NCBI GenBank assembly: GCA_963713805.1
Contig: CAVQNF010000036.1
Location: 62,001-126,000, forward strand
DNA from: GAS188 sp963713805
GTDB taxonomy: Bacteria; Pseudomonadota; Alphaproteobacteria; Rhizobiales; Beijerinckiaceae
Length of the DNA stretch: 64,000 nt
Reading direction: 5' to 3'
Shown here: in pieces, positions 53,981-63,943 of the stretch
How positions within the stretch are numbered: position 1 is the stretch's first letter
Layout: the number at the start of each line of letters is the position of its first letter
Notes under the pieces: generated by a model
What the model was told of the DNA's origin: nothing
Database searches by the model: none
What the model saw: the letters and a program-made list of their open reading frames with translations, nothing else
Program-made: the position numbers and the translations under genes

Positions 53981-56377
53981 ATGAGAGTCTCCGCCAAAGG
54001 ATTCTTCCATTCGAGATCCCGCCTCGGACTAGGCGTGCATCTCATCTTTTGCGCCCTCATCTCGCTGACGACGGCGTTTGGCTTCTATTCCTCGAGCTTG
54101 AGCTGGTTCAAGGAGCATAAGAGCGAGGAAAAGATCACCGCGCTCAGGCTGGTCGACGCCTTCGTCACCAATTATTCCGCCATTCGCTCGAGCTTGGGCG
54201 CGGATGCGCCGGTACCCGCGAGCTTCCGCGCCCACTCCATCGAGATGTTCAACGCCGGGCGCGGATCGGATGCCGATTTCAGCTTGCGTTGGGTCGGTCG
54301 CGTCGGGAAGGCCATCGCGACGCCGCCCACGGACCCCGCAATGGCGGCCGCCATCGAGGCCTTTGCGGCCGACCCCGAGCCGACGCCCGTATCGGAATTC
54401 CTGACCTCCGACACGGGCCCGATTTTTCGCACCATCTACCCCTCCGTGGCACATGAGCAAAGCTGCGTGCGGTGCCACAACGCCCTGCAGCCCGGCCTCG
54501 CCTGGCGCCTGGGCGACGTGATGGGCGCTTTCGCCATCGATGTGCCGATGGGTCCTTTCCTGCAAAGCTTGCGCCTCGAGAGCATCGCGGTGGGCTTTGG
54601 CCTCTTTCTTGCTCTCGCGGCGATCGGCGTCGTGATGGCCGTCCTGCATTTCCGTCATTCGGTGGAGCGGGAGGCGGCGTCCTTCGAGATCGGCCGCGCC
54701 AAGGCCTTTCTTCACACGATCATCGAAAACATGCCTACGATGGTCTCGGTGAAGGAAATCCCCACCGGGCGGTATGTCCTTCTCAACAAGGCGGCCGAGG
54801 ATCTCCTGGGCGTTCCGCGCGACGAGGCACTGGGAAGAAGATTGGACGAGATCCTTCCCGAGGAGAGGGCAGCGCCCTTCCTCGCCAGCGACAGCGAGGC
54901 GATCCGCTCGCGCGATTTGACGGTCATTCCCGAGCAGTCGATCGAGACGCCGCAGGCCGGTCGACGCATCATCTCGACCCAGAAGCTTCCCATTCTCGGG
55001 GAGAACGGCGAGCCGAGATATCTTCTCTCGCTCGCAGAAGACGTCACCGAGCGCAAGCTCGCAGCCGAGAAGATCACCTACATCGCCCATCACGACGCCC
55101 TGACCGACCTGCCCAACCGCGCCGCCTTCACGAAGCATCTCGCCTCCATGCTCGACGTCGCTGCTGCCGGCGGACCGCACTTCGCCATCCTGTGCCTCGA
55201 CCTCGACCGGCTGAAGGAGGTGAACGACGTCTTCGGCCATGCGACGGGAGACGCCGTGTTGCAGCAATTGGCCCGGCGTTTGCGCGTGGCCGCGAGGGAC
55301 GCTTTCCTCGCGCGCCTCGGCGGGGACGAATTCGGCGTCATCATCGGCGGCGGTGACTTGCCGGCGGCCGCGGAAGCGCTCGCTGAGCGCCTGTTGGACG
55401 CCGTCACCGAGGACTTCAAGATCGACGAGCGGCGTGTGCGCATCGGGCTCACGATCGGCATCGCCATTCATCCGGCCGACGGCATCGAGCTTTCGACGCT
55501 TCTCGCCAACGCCGACGCGGCGCAGTTTCGCGCCAAGGCCGACGGCCGCGGCACCATCCGCTTCTTCGAGATGGAGATGGACAAGAGGCTGCGCGAACGG
55601 CGCGCCTTGCTGCATGAATTGCGCTCAGCGCTCGGGCGTGGGGAGCTCAGCCTCGCCTATCAGCCGCAAGCGCGCATCTCGGGCGAGATCATCGGCTTCG
55701 AGGCGCTGGCGCGTTGGCGGCATGGCGCGCGCGGCCCCATCCCGCCATCGACCTTCATCCCGCTCGCCGAGGAGAGCATGCTCATCCTTCCCATCGGCGA
55801 ATGGATCTTGCGCGAAGCCTGCCGCGAGGCCGCGTCCTGGCAGCGGCCCTTGCAAATCGCCGTCAACCTCTCGCCCGTCCAATTTCGCCACGGGAACCTC
55901 CCCGGCATGGTGCATTCCGTGCTTCAGGAAACCGGACTTGCGCCGCACCGGCTCGAGCTCGAGATCACCGAGGGCGTGCTGCTTGAGGATTTCGCCGGCG
56001 CACGTGCGATCCTGCACCGGCTCAAAGCCTTGGGCGTGCGCATCGCCATGGACGATTTCGGCACGGGCCACTCCTCCCTCTCCTATCTGCAGTCCTTCCC
56101 CTTCGACAAGATCAAGATCGACCGCGTCTTCATCGCGAAGCTCGAAGACAGCTCTCCCTCCGTCGCGATCGTCTCGGCCGTGATTGCGCTTGCGCATAGG
56201 CTGGGGTTGCCCGTCCTCGCCGAGGGCGTGGAGAGCGATCATCAGCTTGCGTTCCTCGCGCGCGAAGGCTGCGACGAAATCCAAGGCACGCTCGTCGGGG
56301 CTCCGCGCCCGATCGTTGAGCATGCGCTGCATTTCCTGGACACGCCGGCAGGGCAAAAGGCGAAGGCGACGGCCTGA
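53981..56377 (+). CDS. Membrane-bound GGDEF-EAL protein with a periplasmic c-type haem-like sensor and PAS domain
   Basis: Controls c-di-GMP. From the N-terminus: a membrane helix (LGVHLIFCALISLTTAFGFY); a periplasmic domain of about 170 residues with SVAHEQSCVRCHNAL, a CxxCH haem motif like the DUF3365/Tll0287 domain; a second helix (IAVGFGLFLALAAIGVVMAV); PAS (ENMPTMVSVKEIPTGRYVLL...); GGDEF with the intact LGGDEFGV; and EAL with FEALARWRH, EITEGVLL, DDFGTGHSSLSYL and AEGVES. About 798 residues in one frame. Both c-di-GMP active-site motifs are intact, so it can be a cyclase, a phosphodiesterase or both. Start at 53981 (MRVSAKG); the frame is open back to 53891. The haem suggests redox, O2 or NO sensing. 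Confidence 0.9.
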   Translation: MRVSAKGFFHSRSRLGLGVHLIFCALISLTTAFGFYSSSLSWFKEHKSEEKITALRLVDAFVTNYSAIRSSLGADAPVPASFRAHSIEMFNAGRGSDADFSLRWVGRVGKAIATPPTDPAMAAAIEAFAADPEPTPVSEFLTSDTGPIFRTIYPSVAHEQSCVRCHNALQPGLAWRLGDVMGAFAIDVPMGPFLQSLRLESIAVGFGLFLALAAIGVVMAVLHFRHSVEREAASFEIGRAKAFLHTIIENMPTMVSVKEIPTGRYVLLNKAAEDLLGVPRDEALGRRLDEILPEERAAPFLASDSEAIRSRDLTVIPEQSIETPQAGRRIISTQKLPILGENGEPRYLLSLAEDVTERKLAAEKITYIAHHDALTDLPNRAAFTKHLASMLDVAAAGGPHFAILCLDLDRLKEVNDVFGHATGDAVLQQLARRLRVAARDAFLARLGGDEFGVIIGGGDLPAAAEALAERLLDAVTEDFKIDERRVRIGLTIGIAIHPADGIELSTLLANADAAQFRAKADGRGTIRFFEMEMDKRLRERRALLHELRSALGRGELSLAYQPQARISGEIIGFEALARWRHGARGPIPPSTFIPLAEESMLILPIGEWILREACREAASWQRPLQIAVNLSPVQFRHGNLPGMVHSVLQETGLAPHRLELEITEGVLLEDFAGARAILHRLKALGVRIAMDDFGTGHSSLSYLQSFPFDKIKIDRVFIAKLEDSSPSVAIVSAVIALAHRLGLPVLAEGVESDHQLAFLAREGCDEIQGTLVGAPRPIVEHALHFLDTPAGQKAKATA

Positions 56378-56920
56378 GCGTCGGCGGCAGAGAGGCGCGA
56401 AGGTGAGGCGCGAAGGTGGGGCGTCTTGGCCACACTTGTTGCGGCCATCCACGACTTTAAACGCTAGAGCAGGCGCAGAGCCGTGCCGGCTCAGCCAAGA
56501 TGCCTCTCATCTGTTTCGCGCTGGGAAGACCGCGAGTTAGCGCGATTTGTGCTTTCCCGATCCCCGATCGAGAAAATTTTAAGTATTTCTAAGAACATCC
56601 TCCCCCCTTCGATTCACAAATGCGTGAGACCGGCGTCGAACCCCCTGTATTAGACTCAGCATCCGTGTTAGCCCCAATCTCGGCAAGGCCAACGACGGGA
56701 TGAGCGTCCCGCCGAGTGGGCTCGTCGAGGAGGCGGTGGCTTTTGATGCAAGGCTCGTCGGAATTGGCTCGCTTGCTTGGACATCGAGGCCGTTCTTTTT
56801 CCGGCAGCCCGTCGAGGTCACCTTGCCCTTGGGAGCGCACTTGGAAGCGCACTTGGAAGCGCCCTTGGGAGCGCGGACAGCTCGCGCCTTGCAGAAATGA
56901 CCGCGCGTAAGGAGTAGGCG
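56378..56920. other. Intergenic region with 12-bp tandem repeat
   Basis: About 540 bases with no gene seen. It contains a 12-bp tandem repeat and a sequence resembling part of a tRNA T-arm at about 56630-56700, which does not fold into a tRNA. A long minus-strand open frame here and beyond has no family match and is not called. Confidence 0.45.
56828..56875. repeat. 12-bp tandem repeat, four copies
   Basis: CTTGGGAGCGCA, CTTGGAAGCGCA, CTTGGAAGCGCC and CTTGGGAGCGCG at 56828-56875. It lies in the leader of the next gene, about 50-90 bases before its start. Confidence 0.88.
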
Positions 56921-57512
56921 TTGAGACTGGCGACGACAAGAAGGCTCTTCGATCATTGGGACCGGTTGCGCGGGGAGCGCGCCGCGCCGACGCGCGGCGA
57001 CATCGATCCGGCCCATCTGCGCAACTTCCTGCCCGACGTGTTCATGCTCGATGCGCACCCTTGGCAGGAAGGACGCATCAGGCTTGCGGGCAGCCGCATC
57101 TGCGCGCTTTTCGGCCGGGAGCTGAAGGGCCATCACCTGCCCCATCTCTGGTTCGAGAGCCAGCGCGCCGAGGTCGCCCGCCTCATCGGCGCGGTGACCG
57201 GGAGGCATGCATGGCCTCGTCGCGAGCCTCACCGGCGAGACGGGAGAGGGGCGCGAGCTCGACGTCGAGCTGCTCCTCCTGCCCGTGCGCCCGAACGCAA
57301 AATCCCAATGCGGCGCCATCGGCTCCTTCGCGGCGACCGCGCTCCCCTCATGGTTCGGCATCGACGCCCTCACCTCGTTGAGCACGAAGACCATCCGCAT
57401 GATCGAGCATGGAACCCGCCCGCGGCTCGCGTTCGGGCGCCTGTCGCCGATCCCCGAGCCGAACCGCGCCTCAGGGCCTCATCTCGTCCTGCTGCCGGGC
57501 GGCAAGAGGTGA
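56921..57512 (+). CDS. PAS-domain protein, PAS_5 family
   Basis: Small protein of about 195 residues from the PAS_5 (DUF1457) family of Alphaproteobacteria. First frame: LFDHWDRLRGERAAPTRGDI, then ARLIGAVTG with PAHLRNFLPDVFMLDAHPWQ and GRIRLAGSRICALFGRELKG. After a break near 57205 the second frame gives GRELDVELLLLPVRPNAKSQ and a C-terminal PRLAFGRLSPIPEP. Family members have no output domain and probably work by binding a partner; the ligand is unknown. The TTG start at 56921 follows AAGGAG. Confidence 0.78.
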
Positions 57513-57695
57513 AGGCAAGAGGTGAAAGCTGGAGCGCCGATCCCACGACATGCGTGAGAGCGCTCGGAGTGCGAGATACGGCCGTGACCTGAGCTGTCCT
57601 CGAATTCCCGAGGCGCTTTGCGCTCCGGCTCGCGACCCGTGGAAAAGCTCACGCACGAATTCCCGCCACGCATCTGGAGTGCAACCGCGAGCTCG
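57513..57695. other. Convergent spacer
   Basis: Between the PAS_5 and isoaspartyl-peptidase genes. No clear terminator hairpin was recognised. Confidence 0.3.
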
Positions 57696-58658
57696 TCAGA
57701 CGTGCGATGGCTCCTGCGCCTCCAGCGGTTCGCGATAAATGCCGGTCCAGGCGATGCCGTCCGCGCCGATGCGCCCCCGATACATGCCGGCGCCGTTGAA
57801 CGGCAGCGCCACATCGCCCGCCGCGTCGACCGCGATCAGGCCCGCCCGAACCGCCGCAGAGCGCCGAGCTCGGCGACCACCTGCTTCGGCCGCCGCGGCA
57901 AGCGCTTGCCTCCCGATCCGCATGCGGCGGCGATCTCATGGGCGGCCGCGTAGCGGATGAAGAATTCGCCATGTCCGGTCGCGGAAATGGCGCAGCTCTC
58001 GTCCGCCCAGGTGCCGGCGCCGAACACCGGGCAATCCCCGACGCGACCCGGCAGTCTTGCCGGTCATGCCGCCGGTCGAGGTGGCGGCCGCGAGATTGCC
58101 CGCGGCGTCGCATGCGACCGCGCCGACCGTGCCGTGCCTCGCCGCATCGTCGCGCATGTCTTCGCCCCTGCACGCGACGCCGTTCGAGCTCCGCCTGCAA
58201 AGCGGCGAAACGTTCGGCGGTATCGAAATAGGCGGCGTCCTCGAAGTCGAGCCCCTGCTCGCGGCAGAATGCCATGGCGCCTTCGCCGACGAGCAGCACA
58301 TTCTCGGAGCGCTCCATCACGGCGCGCGCGGCGAGCACCGGATTGCGCGGCCCCATGATGCCCGCGACCGCGCCGGCCTCGGGTGCGCGCCCTCCATCAC
58401 GGCGGCATCCATCTCGTGCGCGCCGGCTGGAGGTGTAGACCGAGCCGCGCCCGGCGTTGAATTGCGGATCATCCTCGAGCGCGATCACGGCCTGCGTCAC
58501 GGCGTCGAGCGCGGGTCCGCCTTCTCTCAGCACGCGATAGCCGCTCCTCAAGGCGCGTCGCAGCCCGCCGCGGAATTCGGCCCGCGCCTCGTCGTCATCG
58601 CCTCGCGCCGCCGCGTGCCGGCGCCGCCGTGGATAGCCAAGGAAAATCGCATATCCAT
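57696..58658 (-). CDS. Isoaspartyl peptidase / plant-type L-asparaginase
   Basis: Ntn hydrolase that removes N-terminal beta-aspartyl (isoaspartyl) residues or hydrolyses asparagine. MRFSLAIHGGAGT is the N-terminus. HGTVGAVACDAAGNLAAATS carries the nucleophile Thr, made N-terminal by self-cleavage, and SATGHGEFFIRYAAAHEIAA and GMYRGRIGADGIAWTG follow. It is broken in at least five places (about 58570, 58430, 58380, 58180, 58030 and 57860), yet all conserved blocks can be found. About 310 residues. ATG at 58658. It ends a minus-strand operon that begins with a peptide ABC importer. Confidence 0.8.
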
Positions 58659-58685
58659 TTGCCTCTGTGGTTGCTCGCTTCGCTC

Positions 58686-59504
58686 TCAGCGCAGCGCCGC
58701 GGACATGGCGGAGATTGTGTTGACCCAGCCGATCGCGGTCTCGATATCGGCCGGCGGGAATGCGACGCTGCGCGGCCCGATCCGCTCGGCCGGCGGGATC
58801 ACCATGGCGAGGTCGGCAAGCGCCACGCTGTTCAAATCGATCTCGAGCCGGCAAGGCGGCGCGATGACGAAGGGCTTGCACCTCGCCCGTTCCCGCACCG
58901 CGAGCTCCGCCTCGGCGCCAATGAGCGTCCTTGCCGCTTCGGGCGCCAAGGCGCGCGCCGCCCGCTGGCCGAGCGCATGCTTCACGACCGCGGTGCGCGC
59001 GCCCGGAAAAAGCGGGGCGCATTGCGCCTTCATCCGGTCGTCCCCCGTAAGGAGCAGCAGCGGAACGCCGAGGCTGCCCGCATAGGCGCCATAGAGCGTC
59101 GCCTCCGCGCAATCGATGCCGTTCACGCGAATGGCGGCGAAGGCGAAACCGTTGACCGTGTGCGAGAGCACGCCATGCTGCCCGGCGCCCGAATGATACC
59201 CGGTGCAGAACACGCCGGCGAAATCCGCCTCGAGCCCGCAGAACATGTTCATCGGCTTCGGCCGGCCGAGGAGGAGCTCGGCGCGCGCATCGAGAAGGTC
59301 GGGCAGCAGGTTCGTCATCGGCCCGTGGCTATCGTTCACGAGCACGTAGGTCGCGCCACCGGCGAAGGCGCCGGCGATCGCGGCGTTGGCCTCCTCGGTC
59401 ATCAGCCTGCGCGCACGCTCGTATTCGCCGTTGCCGGGTTGCCCCTGGAGGGGCGAGACGACGCCGGCGACGCCCTCGATATCGGCGGAGACGAAGATTT
59501 TCAT
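58686..59504 (-). CDS. D-aminopeptidase DppA-type (peptidase M55)
   Basis: Zinc peptidase related to Bacillus DppA, which cleaves D-amino-terminal peptides such as D-Ala-D-Ala. MKIFVSADIEGVAGVV is the metal-binding start, then NDSHGPMTNLLPDLLD, FCGLEADFAGVFCTGYHSGA, GVLSHTVNGFAFAAIRVNGI and VPLLLLTGDDRMKAQ. It has 272 residues in one frame, the usual length. Its ATG overlaps the P1-peptidase stop by ATGA and the isoaspartyl-peptidase gene starts 28 bases later, so translation is coupled. Cytosolic by lack of a signal peptide. Confidence 0.9.
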   Translation of the reverse strand: MKIFVSADIEGVAGVVSPLQGQPGNGEYERARRLMTEEANAAIAGAFAGGATYVLVNDSHGPMTNLLPDLLDARAELLLGRPKPMNMFCGLEADFAGVFCTGYHSGAGQHGVLSHTVNGFAFAAIRVNGIDCAEATLYGAYAGSLGVPLLLLTGDDRMKAQCAPLFPGARTAVVKHALGQRAARALAPEAARTLIGAEAELAVRERARCKPFVIAPPCRLEIDLNSVALADLAMVIPPAERIGPRSVAFPPADIETAIGWVNTISAMSAALR

Positions 59505-60535
59505 GCCGGCCCCTTTGCGCTTCGCATCAACATGTGCCGCAGGCCCGGCCGCGCATGACCATCGCGCCCCGGCGTCGTGTCGGCCGCCGCCAGCGCGTCG
59601 AGCACCGCTTCCTGCGTGGCCTCCGCGGTCGCCTCGAATAGCAGATCGGTTCGTCCTTCCGCCAGCGAGCGCTGGGAGATGATGTCCGTCTCCGGCTCAT
59701 GCGGCACCCGGTTGGCGGTGGTGAAACCGACGAACACGTCGCCACTGCCGTTGGCGAAGAACGAACCGCAGCGCGCGAGGCCAGCCGAGGCGCGACGGAT
59801 CACCCGCTTGAGCTGCCGATGATCGAGCGGAACGTCGGTCGCGACGACGACGATCACCGACCCTTGCTCCACCTGCGCGATCTCGCCGGGATCGACCCTT
59901 CGCCCGTCCGGCAGAACAAGATCGCCCGCACGGCCGAAATTGGCGAGGGTCAGCACGCCGAGATGGTGCGCCGTCCCGTCGAGCTTCAGCACGCGGGAGG
60001 ACGAGCCGACGCCGCCCTTGAATCCGAAAGCGCTCATCCCCGCGCCCGCCCCCACCGCACCGAGCTCGAAGGCCGCGTCCGCCGCTTCGAGCGCGGCGAG
60101 CGCATCGACCTGCGTCACCGCCATCGCCTGGATGTCGTTGAGATAGCCGTCGTTGCATTCGCACACCACGGGATTGACCGTGGAGGTGCTGCGCCCGATG
60201 CCGGGGTTGGCGGCAATCGCGCGACGGATCAGGGCTTCGCCGCAGACGCCGACCGAAAAGGTATTCGTCAGGAGCAAAGGGGTCTCGAGCTGCCCGAGCT
60301 CTTCCATTTGCACCAGCCCGATGCTCTTGCCGAAGCCGTTGAGCACATGCGCCGCCGCGACGGCCTTGTCGCGAAAGACATCGCCGGCATGCGGCAGGAT
60401 CGCGGTGACGCCGGTACGTATCTCGCCGGCGACGACGGTGCGATGGCCGACCGTGACGCCCGGCACATCGGCGATGGTGTTGCGCGCGCCCGGCGAGATG
60501 CGTCCGCAGGCGAGCCCCAGATCACGAGCTCTCAT
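59501..60535 (-). CDS. P1-family aminopeptidase (DmpA/BapA type)
   Basis: Ntn-like peptidase of the DmpA family, which includes D-aminopeptidases and beta-peptidyl aminopeptidases. TIADVPGVTVGHRTV is the conserved start; GAVGAGAGMSAFGFKGGVGS carries the segment before the self-cleavage Ser (GGVGSSSR); TNTFSVGVCGEALIRRAI and ANGSGDVFVGFTTAN flank the active site. About 345 residues in one frame. ATG at 60535 overlaps the permease stop (TGATG). No signal peptide; a cytosolic peptidase acting after import is likely. Confidence 0.9.
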   Translation of the reverse strand: MRARDLGLACGRISPGARNTIADVPGVTVGHRTVVAGEIRTGVTAILPHAGDVFRDKAVAAAHVLNGFGKSIGLVQMEELGQLETPLLLTNTFSVGVCGEALIRRAIAANPGIGRSTSTVNPVVCECNDGYLNDIQAMAVTQVDALAALEAADAAFELGAVGAGAGMSAFGFKGGVGSSSRVLKLDGTAHHLGVLTLANFGRAGDLVLPDGRRVDPGEIAQVEQGSVIVVVATDVPLDHRQLKRVIRRASAGLARCGSFFANGSGDVFVGFTTANRVPHEPETDIISQRSLAEGRTDLLFEATAEATQEAVLDALAAADTTPGRDGHARPGLRHMLMRSAKGPA

Positions 60536-61416
60536 CAGCGCAGTTTCTGATCGAGCGCGTCGCGCAAGCCCGTCGCCCAGCAGGTTGAACGCCAGCACGG
60601 TCACGAAGATCGCGATGCCCGGAAACACGTCAAATGGTCGGCGACGCCGAGGTAGCTGCGCCCGTCCGAGAGCATCGCTCCCCATTCGGGGCTCGGCGGC
60701 TGCGCGCCGAGCCCGATGAAGCTCAGCGCCGCGGCCGTCAGGATCGAGGTGCCGATGCGCAGCGAAAGATAGACGATCACTCCCGGCAAGGTCCCCGGCA
60801 GGATGTGTCGCAGCATGAGCGGCAGCCTGCCGCACGCCGATGCTGCGCGCCGCCTGCACGTAGACGGTCTGCTTCAGCGCCAGCGTGGAGCCGCGCACCA
60901 GCCGCGCGAACACCGGCATGCTGAACACCGCGATCGCATAGATCACGTTCGAGATGCCCGGCCCGAGCACCGCGACGACCGCGATCGCGAGCAGGATGCC
61001 GGGAAAGGCCAGCAGCACGTCGCAGAAGCGCATGATGAGGCTGTCGACCCAGCCGCCGGAGAAGCCGCTCACCAGCCCAAGCACCACGCCTGCGACGCAC
61101 GCCCGAGCGCCACCGAGACGAAGCCGACGGTACAGCGAGATCGCGGCCGCCCCAGATGATGCGGCTGAAGATGTCGCGCCCGAACACGTCGGTGCCGGCC
61201 AGATGGGCGAGCGAAGGCCCGGACAGCACGTTGTCGTAATCGGGCGTCGTCGCGATCGTAAGGGGCGATCCAGCGGCGCGAGCAGCGCCGCAAGAACGAT
61301 CAGCAGCAGGATCACGATGCCGGCGCACAGCGCGACCGCGCTTGCGCAGGAAGCGCCGCCAGAACTCGCCGAGCGGGGACCGGATGCGCACCGCGCCGAT
61401 CGACCGTCTCGCTCAT
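60535..61416 (-). CDS. Dipeptide/glutathione-type ABC permease (DppC/GsiD)
   Basis: Inner-membrane permease. Blocks in several frames: GPSLAHLAGTDVFGRDIFSR, GVVLGLVSGFSGGWVDSLIM, LLAFPGILLAIAVVAVLGPG, FARLVRGSTLALKQTVYVQA (the EAA loop follows with ARSIGV), VIVYLSLRIGTSILTAAALS and the C-terminal FVTVLAFNLLGDGLRDALDQ. At least five breaks, at about 61340, 61270, 61150, 60810 and 60640. ATG at 61416 overlaps the DppB stop (ATGA). The typical DppC size of about 295 residues is kept. Confidence 0.82.
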
Positions 61417-62344
61417 CTCAGCCGGATCTCCGGATTCACCACGGCATAGAGCACATCGACGAGCAGATTGATCAGGACGAACTCCAGCGAGAACAGCAGG
61501 ATCTCGGCCTGGATCACGGGATAGTCGCGAAACGACGACCGAATCGACCAGCAGCCGGCCGAGCCCAGGCCAGGCGAACACCGTCTCGACCACGATCGAG
61601 CCGCCGAGCAGGAAACCGAACTGCAGCCCGATCATGGTGATCGACCGGGATCAGCGCGTTGCGCAGCGCATGCCTCCAGATCACGCGCCGTTCGGGCACG
61701 CCCTTCGCGCGCGCCGTGCGCACGTAATCCTCCGACGGCGACCTCGACGAAGGCCGAGCGGGTGAAGCGCGCCAGCACCGCCGCGACGCGCGACGCCGAG
61801 CGTGATCGACGGCAGCACGAAGCTGCGCCAATCCGTCATAGCCGCCGGTCGGCAGCCAGCCGAGCCGGACCGAGAACAGGTCGATCAGCAGCAAGCCCGA
61901 GCCAGAACGCTCGGGAAGGAAATGCCGGAGACCGCGAGCACCATGCGCAGCCTGATCTTGCCATCGCCCGCGCCGCACGCCGGACAGCACGCCGATCGCC
62001 AGGCCGGCGAGCGTCGACCAGCCCATCGCGACGAGCGTCAGCCAAAGCGTCGGCATGAAGCGCTCGCCGATCTCGGACGACGACGGGCTGGCGCGTGTTC
62101 GCCGAGCGGCCGAGATCGCCCCGCAGCGTCTGCGCCGACATAGCGCACATATTGCCGCCAGAGCGGCCGGTCGAGGCCGATCTCGGCCCGGACCGCCTGC
62201 ACATCCTCGGCGGTCGCATCGGGTCCGGCCACCAGCCGCGCCGGATCGCCCGGCAGCAGCCGGACGAAGCCGAACACGAACACCGACACCGCGAGCAGGA
62301 CCGGAACGGTGCCCGGCCAGCCGGCGCAGGATGAAGGCGAGCAT
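61413..62344 (-). CDS. Dipeptide/glutathione-type ABC permease (DppB/GsiC)
   Basis: Partner permease of about 310 residues. MLAFILRRL is the start; other blocks in shifted frames are FVFGFVRLLPGDPARLVAGP, IGERFMPTLWLTLVAMGWST, EDYVRTARAKGVPERRVIWR (the EAA-like loop), RHALRNALIPV and LQFGFLLGGSIVVETVFAWP, with end NPEIRLR. Many breaks across the gene, all with recoverable sequence. ATG at 62344 is 41 bases after the binding-protein stop. No ATPase gene lies in the operon inside this window; it may be upstream of 64000, or shared. Confidence 0.8.
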
Positions 62345-62385
62345 CGCGGCGACCTTGGGAGCGCTGCCCAGGCGGGCCGACACGA

Positions 62386-63943
62386 TCAGTTCAGAGCCGC
62401 CTCTTCGGTCAACATGCCGCCGTCCGGCATGTGGTACGACGCCGGCAGACGTCTTCGACTCGCCCGCGATGAGCTGATCCACGCTCAAGAAGACCCACGG
62501 CGCGTCGTTCCAGATGAGCTTCTGCGCCTCGGCGTAAGCAGCCGCACGCTTTGCCGGATCGGCGCGTGGCCAGCCCCGCCTCGATCGCCGCGTCCACCGC
62601 GCCGTTGTGGTAGTAGCCGACGTTGAAAAGGTTCGGCGGGAAGGACTTGCTGTCGAGAACAGCGGCCGCAGCCCCCAGTCCGCATCGCCGGTCGAGGACG
62701 ACCAGGCGCCGAAATACATCTGCAGGTCGCTGTCCTCCGGCTTCTGCACGGTCCAGAGCTTCGCCGTGCAGCACGCCGGCCTCGAGCGGCGCGACGGTCA
62801 CCTTCACGCCCACCGCCGCAAACTGCTGCTGCAGGAACTGCATCGCCCGCTTCGACCAGGGTGGTGGTCGCGCCCCAGATCTCGCGTCTCGAAGCCGTTG
62901 GGATAGCCGGCTTCCGCCAGGAGCTGCCTTCGCCTTGGCCGGATCGTACGGCCATTCGCCCTGCTTCGACATAGAAGGCCGAGCTTCGGCGGGATCGGCG
63001 CATCGAGCGGATCGCGGCATAGCCGCTGAACACGATCTTGGTGAACGCGCCTTGTCGACGGCGTAGTTCAGCGCCTGCGCGCACCCGCAGATCGTCGAAC
63101 GGCTTCTTCATGTTGTTCATCGCGACGTAGCGCACGATGATCGACGGGCGAGATCACGACATTCAGCGTTCGGGTATGCCTTGAGCGGCTTTCACCAGCT
63201 CCGGCGGCAAGCGGGTAGATGAACTGCGCTTCGCCCGGTCTGCAGCATGGCGAACCGCGCGCCGTTCTCCGGCACCGCTGCGGAACGTGACGCTGTCCAC
63301 CTTCGGCAAGCCGGGCTTCCAGTAAGCCTCGTTCTTCGTCGACCTTCACGCGTGTCGGTGGCGAAGCTCACGAATTTGAACGGCCCGGTGCCGACCGGAT
63401 TGCGTCGCGATGTCCTTGCCGTATTGCTGCAAGCGCCTTCGGGCTGATCATGAACGTGCCCGGATGCGCCATGTTGTTCACGAAGGCGCCGAACGGCTGT
63501 CGTCAGCACGATCTTCACGGTGTACGGATCGACCACATCGACATGGGATCGACCATCGAGACGCAGGCTGCGCCGCGTCAGGTGGTTTTCCGGGTTCGTC
63601 ACCCGCTCGAGATTGACCTTCACCGCGGCGGCGTTGAACGGCGTGCCGTCGTGGAAGGTCACGCCCTGACGCAGATGGAAGGTGAACTCGGTCGCCGTCG
63701 TCGTTCGCATCGTACCTTCTCGGCCAGCGCCGGGATCAGCTTCATGTCCTTGTCGAAGCCGAAAAGCCCCTGGTACATGGTTCGCTCGACGGATTGCGAG
63801 AGCGTATCGTTGGTGTTCGCAGGATCGAGATGCGGCATGTTGGAATCGACGCCGATCACCAGATCCTTCGCTGCGAGCGCCGGCGCCGCGCCCAGCAACG
63901 CAAGCGCTCCTCCGAGCACCATCTTCGAAAAAAGCTGAGACAT
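62386..63943 (-). CDS. Dipeptide/glutathione-type substrate-binding protein
   Basis: SBP_bac_5 receptor (DppA/GsiB type). Signal peptide MVLGGALALLGAAPALA with cleavage at ALAA, then KDLVIGVDSNMPHLDPANTN, a TMYQGLFGFDKDMKLIPALA block, and after breaks FTFHLRQGVTFHDGTPFNAA, NPVGTGPFKFVSF and a C-terminal PEDSDLQMYFGAWSSSTGDA. The gene is broken at least eight times, the most in the window, but remains readable for about 510 residues. ATG at 63943 with AGGCGC before it. First gene of the peptidase operon. Confidence 0.82.

Noticed and set aside
56630..56700. Sequence resembling a tRNA or tmRNA 3' arm
   Set aside because: It contains GGGGGTTCGACGCC-like text on the minus strand, but no acceptor or anticodon arms pair around it.
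8478..56875. Short tandem arrays as possible CRISPR
   Set aside because: Units are directly adjacent with no spacers, are only 12-18 bp long and there are no cas genes.
56579..57400. A 273-codon minus-strand open frame
   Set aside because: It is antisense to the PAS_5 gene and passes through the 12-bp tandem repeat; composition is that of a shadow frame.
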